A stretch of DNA of 64,000 bases. Origin: Maea johnstoni. Taxonomy: Eukaryota > Annelida > Polychaeta > Spionida > Magelonidae. A program made the translations under genes and the position numbers. Of the stretch, positions 53,019-64,000 are shown piece by piece. The stretch's first letter is position 1. Every line of letters begins with the position of its first letter. The stretch spans positions 34,278,182 through 34,342,181 of the forward strand of contig OZ012698.1 of the NCBI GenBank assembly GCA_963942565.1. Direction: 5' to 3'. The notes beneath the pieces were generated by a model that saw only the letters and a list, made by a program, of their open reading frames with translations, made no database searches and had not been told where the DNA came from.

Positions 53019-53345
53019 ATATAATAATATAATAATAATATTGTCATTTGATATTGCGCCCTTTCCATATAAACATGCTCAAAGGCGCATTACATTCATT
53101 GTCAGAGGATAGATGTTGATATCCACATAGTTATTTGATAAATACATCTTTGAACAGATGTGTTTTCAATTGTCGTTTGAAGATTGCCACACTCCCAGCT
53201 TCCCGAATATTATTTGGGAGCTGATTCCATAGTTTTGGGGCACAGGCACTAAATGATCTGTCACCGTAGGTTTTCATGTTGGTTCTCAGCTCGCAGAGTA
53301 AGTTCTTGGATGTTGATCTCAGTGTCATTGTCATTGACACGTTGA
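53019..53345 (-). mobile_element. 3' tail of a CR1/L2-type LINE
   Basis: The minus strand encodes the end of a non-LTR ORF2: TYGDRSFSACAPKLWNQLP, NIREAGSVAIFKRQLKTHLF, stop at 53131. It is followed by a short 3' UTR with AAAGGGCGCAATATCAAATG and an AAT/ATT microsatellite tail (53019-53043), characteristic of CR1/L2-like LINEs. The 5' truncation removes the endonuclease and most of the reverse transcriptase. Confidence 0.8.
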
Positions 53346-54704
53346 TTGCAAATGTTATTGACGTATTTGTCTACCATTTGCTTGTATATTTCGTTTTAAC
53401 TTTCATTCCTCAAAATCCCAAAAGGTGTGTATAGAAGCCTTTTATCTTATATATTTTAACCGCATGGCGAGTTCCAAATTATATGGACTAGACAGTGGAG
53501 AATAAATTGCTATCTTCCTTTCTTTTAATCTTTTTAGCCACTTCTGTAACATTAATGGTTTCAAAGTGCGCAAATATTTGTAGTGACGGCACCCACGGTA
53601 TGAGGGTTCGAGCTACCTTAGAGGTCACAGTTTAGTCATTCTCTCTCTTCTATTCACCAAAATGCCAACGAGCCTCCATTTCACATTTGACTGATTCTTC
53701 TGTTAGTTTACATCTATCCCACAATTTGTTCTAGCTGTTATCTAGTAATTATCTTTGTGGCATTGAATATCCAGTTACCAGGTGAGTATCGGGGAATTTC
53801 ATTTTCATTATAGTCTATCTGATCCAAGCTTCGTGAATATTTTCTCACAATGTGAATTTCTGGTCATATGGCGTTCCCTACTGTGTTCTGTACTTTCTGT
53901 CTCAGCTGTTGATTTTGATCGTTAGGGTCCATTGTAAAATTCTACGCGAGATTGCGCACATTTGCAGTGTTAGCAAAGGGGACATTTTACAATTTGACCT
54001 AATGAGCAAAATCAACATTTTACGGAGTTGGGACAGAAAGCTACAAATAATATATTGTTTTTCTCCGTTTAAGAGTCACCAAATGGTGTTGTCAAGTGAA
54101 AGATTTCATCAGCTGATAAGCACGATACATCTGCAGTATCACAGAGTAGTGCCCGTACCAACCCCACTTGGTTGGTTGTCCCGGGCTTCAGGTAATTATA
54201 GTTATCTCTATATACAACCCTTTTGCTATGGGAGGACAGCCATAAGTGTGTTATGTTAGGTGCTGGTGATTAATAGAGAATCTGAATTTTACAGAAAATT
54301 ATTTGTATCTAATTGCATTTTCCTTGATATCTCAAGAATGGGGTTATGTGTAGTAAGACGCTTATATATTCAAAATAGTTCATAATACAGCATTAATTTT
54401 GGTCTTAAAGTACTCCTGAGACATGCAGCTTATTTTAAAATATTTTTAATGTTTTATTTGTTTTCCATGTCAGCTGTCAGAAGAAAGATATTAAACTATT
54501 TCAAAAAATCACAAAGAAAAAGTACAGACTTCCTCAATCAACCAGCCGCATATTCTGTAATATAGATGGTTTGGACAATCTATCATTGTTTATTCATTTG
54601 TATAGGTCTGTTGAAGCATAGAATAAGATATTATGGTGCCCAAGTATCATTAACCTATCATAATTGCTTAACAGATTTTCCTTGTTGGTTAGGAAATTAC
54701 CCAT
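53346..54704. other. No gene seen
   Basis: Unassigned sequence; the frame at 53852-54259 has no recognisable domain and no splice context. Confidence 0.5.
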
Positions 54705-55019
54705 CAGGGCCCGATATTATAAAGGAAGGTTAAATTTAGCATGGTAAACCTGGCGAGCAGGTTTGTTCACCCACTGCTTGTGGTTAGCGGCAAAAGAGTT
54801 GCACAAAAGAAGGAGTAACAAGTCCACAGGGGAAGAGGTTGTCTGCCTGGCAAGCCCAGTATGCGAGCAAAATAGCCTATTTTTAGCCACATGCATGGCC
54901 TCAATCTAGCCTAGCTACTAGGCTTTACTCTATTTTACTTAATTATATAGATATCAATTCTCACACCTACATCACACATGTAGCCTATTGTTAGCCATGT
55001 TATTAATCTCCACAAGTCC

Positions 55020-55184
55020 CTAGGGGGGGGGGGGCACTCAGATACAGTGGGGGGCCGCACCCGCGTTACACATTTCATGGAAGAAGGGGTCTTTTTTAAG
55101 ACCTCTGCATGTCTGCGATTTTGTAAAAGAAGGGTACTTTTTTGTACCCAGTTACGAAGCAAGGGGGGTGAATTTCCCTTTACA
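55020..55184. other. Poly-G run and G-rich stretch
   Basis: G homopolymer near 55023-55034 and several GGGG-rich pieces; no gene. Confidence 0.6.
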
Positions 55185-55189
55185 ATCCA

Positions 55190-55470
55190 CGAAATATACG
55201 TGGCTCTGACGCCGAGTGACTCCTGAAATGAATGGGCTTCCTAGTGAGCTGCCGCTACTGCTGCCTCTAAACAGGCAGTGGATTATAAAATCTAAAGTTA
55301 AACTACGTCTTCCCGTTCATCCAATGCTAGTGTTTTGATAAAAGAAGGGATGTTTATCTACTAGAAAAAGTCAGTATTTAAAAAAAATAAGGGTGCTTTT
55401 TTAGCCTGAAATCAGTGCTTTAGGGGCATTTTTAAATTTTCATAACGAGCGTATGTACCCCCCTAAATAT
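55190..55470 (-). repeat. Dispersed repeat, inverted copy of 1010-1290
   Basis: Contains GCCGAGTGACTCCTGAA, AAACAGGCAG, TCCCGTTCATCCAATG, TTGATAAAAGAAGGGATG and CAGTGCTTTAGGGG in the reverse order of the family member at 1010-1290. Confidence 0.7.
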
Positions 55471-56056
55471 CAAAATGCCCCCCCCCTAGGCCACAAAGTT
55501 TTGACATCTACATATGACCCCTGGTGGTGCAAAAAGGAACTAATAAACCGTGACCTCTCTTTTGACCTGCCCAGCAGATCAGAACTCTGCCTTACTTATG
55601 GTAACTTGATAATAATAAAATGCAACGTGGGTCAAACCTATATTTTCACCCTCCATTTAAAGCCATAATTCCTTTGAAAATGAATTTGAGAGTTATGTTG
55701 ACGATAGATTTTTTTCCTATAACATTCTAAATGACAAAAATATTTAAGATAATGAATGTTTTCTGCATTAATTTTTCCAAAATTCATCTAGTACGTATCA
55801 AGCTACGAAAATTATATATGCATATGTATATATTAGTAGAGCAGCAGAACCCAAAAAGGGCTCTACTTTTCGAGTAACCCAAACTGGCAGTGGCACACAA
55901 CAATTCATGGTCTAAGTAGCTGATATGTATCTAAAATTAATAAAACTGCATGATGACAAGCTGGCAATTGGTGGCGAGCCCAGAAATTTGACATTCTTTA
56001 GGGATACTGTTAGAAATGCCAAATCACCAAAAAAGAGTCAAACATATATATCTATC
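55471..56056. other. No gene seen before the gap
   Basis: AT-rich, with no recognisable domain. Confidence 0.5.
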
Positions 56057-56256
56057 NNNNNNNNNNNNNNNNNNNNNNNNNNNNNNNNNNNNNNNNNNNN
56101 NNNNNNNNNNNNNNNNNNNNNNNNNNNNNNNNNNNNNNNNNNNNNNNNNNNNNNNNNNNNNNNNNNNNNNNNNNNNNNNNNNNNNNNNNNNNNNNNNNNN
56201 NNNNNNNNNNNNNNNNNNNNNNNNNNNNNNNNNNNNNNNNNNNNNNNNNNNNNNNN
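56057..56256. other. Assembly gap of 200 N
   Basis: Exactly 200 N characters. Confidence 0.99.
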
Positions 56257-56709
56257 GCCCGAAATCCTCCCCTTTCTAATGGGGAGTGTATGGAAATAAT
56301 ATAAGGGGGTAAACCAATTATAAATCAAACAAAATAACATGATGATTCATAAATATGTATTGTTATGTTTTTATTACTGCATGTTTGTCGATATGGTATC
56401 GGACGAAAATTTATTAGGACCAATTGAGTAATCCCATATTTATCCAGATCTAGCTATGTCCGAATAGGGTACAGTAAAGTCATTTAATGAGAGGGTACGG
56501 TGGAAATAACTAAACTAATTGATGTTCTAATAGAATAAAGAAAGCTCACAGAACAATGAATGGGTTGTACCTAGTATTATATATCAAATAAGATATTGTA
56601 TTTCTTTGGTAACATATGTCTAAAGATTATTCCCATGATATCATGAGAATATTGTCATGTTTACAAGGACATGATGGTACTTTATCCAAGAGAATTCAGC
56701 GGTTGACCC

Positions 56710-57690
56710 AGTCTATTTTTTCTTGTTTTTCAATTTTTTATTATCAAAAACATTGAGGCCTTCTGGAACCTTGGTGCGTAATGTACACATCCAATTCTGT
56801 TCTAAGTGTAATCTGTGTAATAATGAAGAGTCACTGTCTGGATGTCCTCTTGCGAATTGAAGCACGTATTGTGGTCATATCTGTAATACCACTGTGTCCA
56901 GGCTCATTGAAGTGCCCTACCAACACTGTGTATTAGAGTGTTGTTTTGTGTGACATTCCTAAAGTGTTCACACATAAGAGATCTAAGACTCCTCTTGGTT
57001 TGCCTCTTGGTTTGTCCTACATACATTTTATGGCATATTTTGCATTCAATGCAATAAATAAGATTATTGCTTTCGCAATTGCAATTACGAATAGTGGTGT
57101 AGGTAGAATTAGTCAGTGTACATAGCATTTGTCCACCAGTGTCCAGTCGGTCACAGTACCGACAATTGCTGCGGGTACAGGCCCTATTTTTAGGGTCATT
57201 TGATGGGTCCTTAATAGGGGTTGTCCCTGAACGTCCCAAGAATTGAAAGTTAATGCTCTTATAAGTAGATCTCTCACATTTTTGGGGCGTCTATATCCCT
57301 TAATGAGTCTGTATTCTAAAAGAGGACGTGTGCTACTGGATCGGTCCAGTATGTCCCAGTTTCTACATATGATTTTATCTAAAATACTCCCATATGGATG
57401 GAAAGTGGTTATTAAGTATAATCTTTTTTCTTTTTCTATCTCTGACTCAATAGGTGTATGAGATTGTAACAGTTGTTGTCTCTCCAGGCGGTAGGCTTTA
57501 TCGAAAGCCTCTTGTAAAGGTTTTTTAGGGTATCCGGCCCTATGGAAGTGTCCAGCCATTTCTCTGGCTTCATTGGTGAAGTCATCATTGTGGCTGCATA
57601 TTCTGCGTAAACGTAGAAATTGACTGTAAGGTATACTGTCTTTACATTTTGGAGGATGACAGGATGTGTAACTAAGGTAATTGTGGGCGT
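56710..57690 (-). mobile_element. Penelope-like retroelement fragment, C-terminal RT region and GIY-YIG endonuclease
   Basis: The minus strand reads, in order, [36 protein letters not shown], a block with TTFHPYGSILDKIICRNWDIL (split here as TTFHPYGS and ILDKIICRNWDIL), RPLLEYRLIKGYRRPKNVRD, then a Cys-rich linker (CTRSNCRYCDRLDTGGQ), and NLIYCIECKICHKMYVGQTK, the GIY-YIG type endonuclease of Penelope-like elements. A tail with VGHFNEPGHSGITDMT and LRTKVPEGLNVFD follows. The catalytic RT core is missing and the remaining frame is interrupted about twice, so it is a dead 5'-truncated copy. It abuts a long microsatellite on the 5' side. Confidence 0.85.
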
Positions 57691-57702
57691 CGGTGTTTTT
57701 TT

Positions 57703-58160
<458 letters not shown>

Positions 58161-58517
58161 GAAACCAAGGTTTTGATTGAAAAGTAAAACATTCCCATGC
58201 TTGAAGTACCATTAAGTGTATATAACCGTTATCTCTCATATATGGTGTTCGCAATGGCTGTTTTATGCTGAGTGAGACGCTAAACTACCCATTAAACCTA
58301 CCCCTTGGCAGGTTTAGCGAAAGCGGCTGATCTAGCCGCATTTACCCCACCGTTTAGGCTAACACACCTCCTTGCAATCTGTCCTCTATACCTAGGGTAA
58401 CGTTCACCCACTGTTTAGCTTGCACTACCGTTATGCACCTCAACAGTGGGTTAAATTGAAGTTATTCTGTGGTTTAGCTTAAACCACTGCTAAACCACCT
58501 TATAATATCGGGCCATG

Positions 58518-60679
58518 GAGACGAGCGGACGTGTCACTAAAAGCTTAATATCTTTGACTTTGCTACCACCCCTGCATTGCTATCACCATCAAATTGAAGC
58601 CGAGATCATGGGGAATTCATAAATATTGGTCAGAATTTGCCTCCCAATATGGTACCGACCATCCCTCTGGGTCACGCACTAGCAGGTGTAGGGATCTAAA
58701 ACGAAACATGAACATGGTGTCTGAGAGAAAGATTTATCCCTCTGAACGCTCTCCATTATGCCTTCCATATCGATTCTCACCTTTATATATAGATGGCGCC
58801 ATCTGTCTATACAAGTTTAAGTTTGAAAATATGGATCGTTCGTTGTGTTCTTACCTGTCCGCTTGGTTCCCTAGCGCCCCAGGGCCAAAACAGAAAAAAC
58901 ACTAACTATTGAGATACGAAGGCTAGAACATGGGTGTTGTCAGGGTATTGTGAGTTCAAGGGCATCTGTGCTTTTGGTATTTTGATTTCGGCGTGTAAGC
59001 ATGATCTTTCAACTTCAAACATAACCCATCAGTAAAGGCTGTATATACAGTGCCGACATTCAATTCGCGCGTACTAAGTGCGTTGACAGCCTAGGTATAT
59101 TACACAACTGCACAACTGATTGCCACTCGGTTTCCTGGGTATAGATACATGGATGACCTCACGATGGAATGCAGTTTTGAATCGGTAGCTACGTGGCATT
59201 ACTAACTTTCACAATCATTTTAATTACAGAGTCTGCCTTCAGAGCGCGGGCTGTGATTAAAGTTAGCCAAGCCAATCTAGAAAACCGTTGCCAACTTTAA
59301 AGCGCCGATAATTACTTCAAAAAGCACACACCTGTATTCAGACGATGATATAGTGAGGTAGGATTCAGGAATTATTTTATTAGTGTTGGATCTACATTTC
59401 ATAACTGTAGAACATATAAGTGCAAGCACTTGCTTCAGGGCTAATTCATCTCCCTGAGGCATGTCCGAGGACAAGCCGTAATGATATACAATAGACATTT
59501 ACAAATAACGATGGACAAATTGTAATACTTAACATTTAGTAAAATACTGATAACTTTCAAAGATCGAAAACAACAGTACATAAAGGCATATCTCTAATTT
59601 AAAGTGACGGAAAAGCTGTATTAGCTATGTACCAATATGCCTCAGGTGCCAACATCCTTGAATTGCAAAGGTTGAAAATCATTTTGATATTTGTGATTCA
59701 TTCAGGTAATAGTAAGTCGAGAAATATGAATCATATTGAAAGCGCTCCTAGGGAATATTTAAAGAACAAAGATAATTTCCTTTCAGACTTAATATGAATG
59801 TAGTGCCGAATCTTACCTCATTATTTTTGAAATTTATGAAAAGCTTTACAAACCAACCAGTGGATGGAGCCGATCTACTCAATGTAACTGGTGGACAATA
59901 TCAACATTACCCCGTATGTGGTGCCCTTTGAAAAAGAAGGGGCAAGGGCAGCCGCTGTAAAGTATGCTTAGAATGGGGGGCACAATCTAACGGACCTGCC
60001 TGCAAAGTTTGAATGAAATGATGTTAGAAGTGTGTGCGAAACATTGCTCAAAATGATGGAGCAAACGTCATTGGTAGTCTTCCTATTTAAACATACTCTA
60101 AAACATCAAGTTCTAAAGTGAAAAATGGAAGCGAGCCGACTTTCAGTAATCACCTTACTTTTTCTTGAATCATACAGATAAAGTTATCTATTTCCACGTT
60201 CCGGGTGAGACCATTTGTTGTCACCTTTATATATTTGTCATAAATGGGTTGAAATCAAGGACTTTTCTTGTTTTCTAAATGACTTGAAGAAGGGACACAA
60301 AACCTTACTTTTAAAAGCTAAAAGATATTACGATTGGAGTTTTATACACAGAAGTATCAACAGCTTTCAATAGAATATCCACAAAAATAATCATTTGTAA
60401 CCAAGATATGTCCCCGAGTGTCAGATCGTGTGTACGCTCCTGATGGGAAATGTGATAGGATCATACAGATAAGGAATGTACATGACCTAATCAACAAACG
60501 TCACACAGCATGGATGGCTAGTTTCAGGCACTTTATATGAATAGTAGTTAAAACGAGTGTTTCTACAGGGTCTTATCTTACATGTCTCACTCTGCATTAT
60601 ACATGAACATAGGACAGTCCATTTTGTTTTCACATTGGGTCAGAAAGCCCCAGAAATAGACAATTATCAATATGTCTAA
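58518..60679. other. No gene seen
   Basis: Unassigned. Around 59045-59160 there is a piece related to the 12420-12830 family (CAGTGCCGACATTCAATTC, TTTCCTGGGTAT). The frame 58594-58905 shows no domain. Confidence 0.5.
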
Positions 60680-62540
60680 TATTTCATAATGATTCCTTTC
60701 GATACCTGGGAATGCAGTCCATGAGAGCGAACAATTTTTTTGATAAAAAATTTAGTCTTCGAATGACCTTGAACTATGAAGAAGAGGAAGAGAAAATCCA
60801 TCGATAGGAAGAGAAATACCAAATTTGAAGATGATAGCATTGCCCTATCAAGACTCAAGCTAATTTGTTTAAACAGAATATTAAAAAAGGTTATTTTCGA
60901 AAAGATTGTATGGAGCATGAAAAAAACTCGCATTATCCCAAATAACAAGGCTACCAATTGTACCAACAAGGTATGACCATGTCCAACGCAAAGATCTTTT
61001 AAAAGTATGTATGATTTTTTAAAAAGACCAGGGCAAAATCTCCTTTCTGAACAAAATTACGGTCAAGTTTAGGAATTTAAAATGGCCGCTGACCTTTGTG
61101 GCCATTTTGGATTTGAAGGTTGGCGGGCATACCCACAGTCAGCCATAACTTTGTCCAGAAAGAAGATATTGCCCTTAACTTTTTTTAAATCATATCTACT
61201 CAAAGAACTCTTTGCAATGGACATTTTTATGCATAATTTTTATTATTGGTTGTCTTGTTACCGTATATCTGGTTATTTTGGCTGTGTGAAATTTTAGCTC
61301 TTTTAGGCCAAAATGGGGGTAAGGAAATTATGGCTCATATTAATTTTGGCTCTCCCAGTGCTCCCAGGGTCTGAGCCAAAATTACCTCACTTTTGAAATT
61401 TTCTTACTACCTAAAATGACAAAATGTCTGTCGCTGCATAGCATGTATTCTAGTTCAATCTGTTAAAAGTAACTCTGTACAGAAATAGTTTTGTTTAAAT
61501 TACAATTTGATTGGGGTAGGCTTACCTGCAAAGCTAATGAAAAGTGGCATAAATACCTGATGAGTTCTCACCGTGTAAAATGCACTTATTACGTACGCAT
61601 TGGGGGTACCTGATCAAGTAGTTAACTTTTAATTAAGTTTACCATGGTGAATAGAACTCAGGAGGTGGGTAGTGGCACCCCTTGTAATTACAAACAAAGG
61701 TTTTTTGCAAGGGAGTATGATCGAAAGACAACTGTACATGTGTTTTCTAAACAAACTATACATAACGTGCTGCTGAGATTTTTGATTGTAATCATGAAGC
61801 ATGCCACTTGGGCCAGTGACACACTGTAATTTGCATAACAATACTGCAGTGGACGAGGCTTGCCGAGTCCCAAGACACAAACTCACTCACGAGTGCAAGA
61901 TACCTCCTCTTTCCATCCACATGTGATGGAACCTGTTTCTCCCACGATAAAAGGAGAAATTTACACGTTTTACCGTGAAGTTAGCCAGCTAAACTAGGTC
62001 AGCCAAAGGTCACCTGTGCACTAGTTCAACAATGGTAATACGCGTTTGTTGTGACATGCACCAAGAAACTGGCGCCAGATCACGTACGTGATGCTTGTTC
62101 AAATCCACGCGCGCCATTTTTTTCGGTCTACCTTTCACCCAGCAGCAGTGACCCCTTGATTGAAATTGAGGGATCTGATTGGACAATCACACTAGTTTGA
62201 CCTTTAACCCCATTGAAGACAACCCATTGAGGACAACTTATCCTTAACAGTTACTGTAAAACACACCTCAGAGTGGGAGAAAATGTGGTTATCCTTCATG
62301 CTCCATATGAATATTTCAAAAATGCCTTTTTCAAAAAGTTATTTTTAAAAATATCAGGCAATGTGATCTTTTAAGAATTTTGATTTTCTGTTCCTAAATG
62401 CCTGAAAGAATAGGCCAAAATACTTTTTTGTGTTTTTTCATAGTTCAAGGTCATTTGGAGGTCAAATTTGCTTATCAAAAATATATATTCTCTCATAGAC
62501 TGCATATCCCAAGTATCAAAAGGAATTATCATGGCATCTT
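60680..62540. mobile_element. 1.86-kb element with ~270-bp inverted ends
   Basis: The left arm (CATAATGATTCCTTTCGATAC, GCAGTC.ATGAGAG, TGATAA, GAATGACCTTGAACTATGAA, TATGGAGCATGAA) is inverted at 62270-62540 (TTCATGCTCCATA, CATAGTTCAAGGTCATTTGG, CTTATCA, CTCTCATAGACTGC, GTATCAAAAGGAATTATCATG). No coding domain. It contains AATGGCCGC and GACCTTTG words like the element at 36358. Confidence 0.6.
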
Positions 62541-63999
62541 AGACATATTGATAAGTGTCCATTGTCGAGGCTTTCTGAGCCAATGTGTTTAGAAAATAGC
62601 CTTAGCATGTTCAAAACCCTCCACCCTCCCTGGAAAATTTTGGACACATATTTCTTACACCGTCAGCGGTTTGATTACGTGTATACACTCACATATCTTT
62701 CCTGGGGGGCAGGTGAATATTGACATTTCCCAGAATTTTGGGGTGGGAATGAAATTTCTGAGTGGGTTTGGTATAAACACTACACCAAATGTACAGTGCT
62801 TATCAACTGGTCAACGCTTTCACTTGTCAATTCCATTCAGTGACTCTTTATTTCCATGTTTGCGGAAAATGTCAAATACATTACAAAGTTAGCCATTGTC
62901 TGCCACTTTTTTTAAAAATGTTGTGGGGGACGAAAGGTGTACAAAAGCATCCCTTGCTGAATAAAACGAAAATGAGTTCAGTGGATGGTCTGAGCATGAT
63001 TTCATAGCCTTACTTTTTTTTTCACTACCCTATTTCAGAAACGACCTCCTCCAAAGAAAATAAGAAATTCCAAAATTTATTTAAAGCCTGTTTGATAAAA
63101 GAAACACCATTGTAGTGTTTCCTTGACAAGAGAACACAACCATACATACTACGAATGTTTCGTCTATAACACAAGAAACATAAACGGATTAGATTGACCT
63201 AGATTATACTGTAAGCGTAACACGCATAAATTACAATGCACACATAAATGCATTACAGGCCTTCTTATACTCAACTTAGTGGACCCTTGTAGCATTGGAT
63301 GTACTTCGATGCAGAGTCATAGTATCAATCTCGCTCGCTTATTCAACAAGCTTTATTATTATTGCATCAACTATATCCTCAGAATGCGTCATTTATACCA
63401 TGTGACCATAGTTATATGTTCATAATGCTTCCTACTCATATTATATTACCCCAGGCCGGCTCAGTCATGTTTACATTGCCAGCGGCTTGCTAGTTAATTA
63501 GGTCACCGATAGGTGGCTGCAGCTGAGCAGATTTGACATATGCTATATGTTCATGATGCTTCTTACTCAGTTTACATTGCTCCAGTCCCGCTCAGTTATT
63601 GTCCACTTATAATGTTGTCTCATCGACGCCTGAATGCCATCAAGTTTCCTGGGTATGGATGCGACCACATGTCCCGGAACTCACAACTGAACATAGCTTT
63701 TTTTCGTAAGCTACGTGTGTTATTGATGTACTTTATCTATTTGTTATGCCATGTTATCCATGGGTGTTTGTACTTCCAGGCACTGGTCAACTGGTTCAGG
63801 AAATAAATGTATGTACCTCCAATTTATTGTTTTCCGGATTTCAGATTTCACCGCTAAGTTCAAAGACTTTTACTGTTTGTAACCCATCCCTATTGGGAGG
63901 ACATTATTATTTCTATCAAATATATATTTGGAAAGAGCAGTGTCACATGCTATTCAGATTTGCTTGGAATGCCACTATGTTTTTTTTTTAAATTTCAGA
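62541..63999. other. No gene seen; dispersed repeat near 63600-63790
   Basis: 63600-63790 resembles the 12420-12830 family in reverse complement (TTTCCTGGGTATGGATGCGA, CATGTTATCCATGGGTGTTTG, CCAGGCACTGGTC); an upstream stretch duplicates CATGATGCTTCTTACTCA-like sequence at about 63420 and 63550. No gene recognised to the window edge. Confidence 0.5.
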
Positions 64000-64000
64000 T

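Noticed and set aside
60676-60976. Overlapping frames on both strands (hydrophobic minus, Lys-rich plus)
   Set aside because: They lie in the left arm of an inverted-repeat element and mirror one another; AT-rich composition explains them.

Overview
The window is eukaryotic nuclear DNA from an AT-rich, repeat-laden animal genome: spliced exons with long introns, F-type lectin (FTP) and PAN/apple domains, LINE and Penelope-like remnants, a Helitron-like element, tRNA-derived SINE pieces and very long (TA)n tracts. This combination suggests a marine invertebrate, perhaps a lophotrochozoan; the phylum is inference. Two 200-base runs of N (1960-2159, 56057-56256) show that this is a scaffold.

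The main host genes are a small cluster of secreted FTP-lectin/PAN genes. The best copy (gene 2, minus strand, 35627 to 26726) has four exons that join in frame into 254 codons plus a stop: signal peptide, FTP N-half, FTP C-half, PAN domain. A diverged paralogue (gene 1, minus strand, 47853 to 40546) has the last three exons; its first exon was not found. A third, plus-strand copy (17097-18531) has only the FTP C-half and PAN exons. All introns are phase 1, and the intron splitting the FTP domain has a GC donor in both genes where it exists. The three copies share an old intronic SINE and a dinucleotide repeat just after the stop codon. The only other recognisable host locus is a broken, intronless GT61-type glycosyltransferase (8120-9664, minus).

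From 11.46 to 28.31 kb the sequence reads A-F-B-F': B (19806-25422) is a nearly identical direct copy of A (11458-17022), while F' (25423-28311) is the reverse complement of F (17023-19786). F is bracketed by an inverted 9-mer, GCTATTCAC/GTGAATAGC. F carries the orphan lectin exons and F' carries the 3' half of gene 2. This is either a very recent duplication with inversion or two haplotypes assembled in tandem.

Layout: 0-8 kb, microsatellites, two copies of a multi-hairpin element and an element with arrays of the palindrome ACGGGCCCGT; 8.1-9.7 kb, GT61 pseudogene; 10-11.4 kb, SINE and unassigned sequence; 11.5-28.3 kb, A-F-B-F'; 28.3-35.6 kb, the rest of gene 2 including a 2.2 kb AT-rich element; 35.6-40.2 kb, intergenic with a 60-bp minisatellite and an inverted-repeat element; 40.5-47.9 kb, gene 1 with a 4.5 kb foldback element in its intron; 48.5-49.7 kb, Helitron-like element; 50.5-53.0 kb, inverted-repeat element with nested hairpins; 53.0-53.3 kb, LINE tail; 54.7-58.5 kb, inverted-repeat composite with a Penelope-like fragment; 58.5-64 kb, mostly unassigned with one inverted-repeat element. 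No rRNA, intact tRNA, CRISPR array or LTR element was seen. Most of the apparent open frames are Tyr-Ile or Ser-Leu runs from dinucleotide repeats and are not genes.
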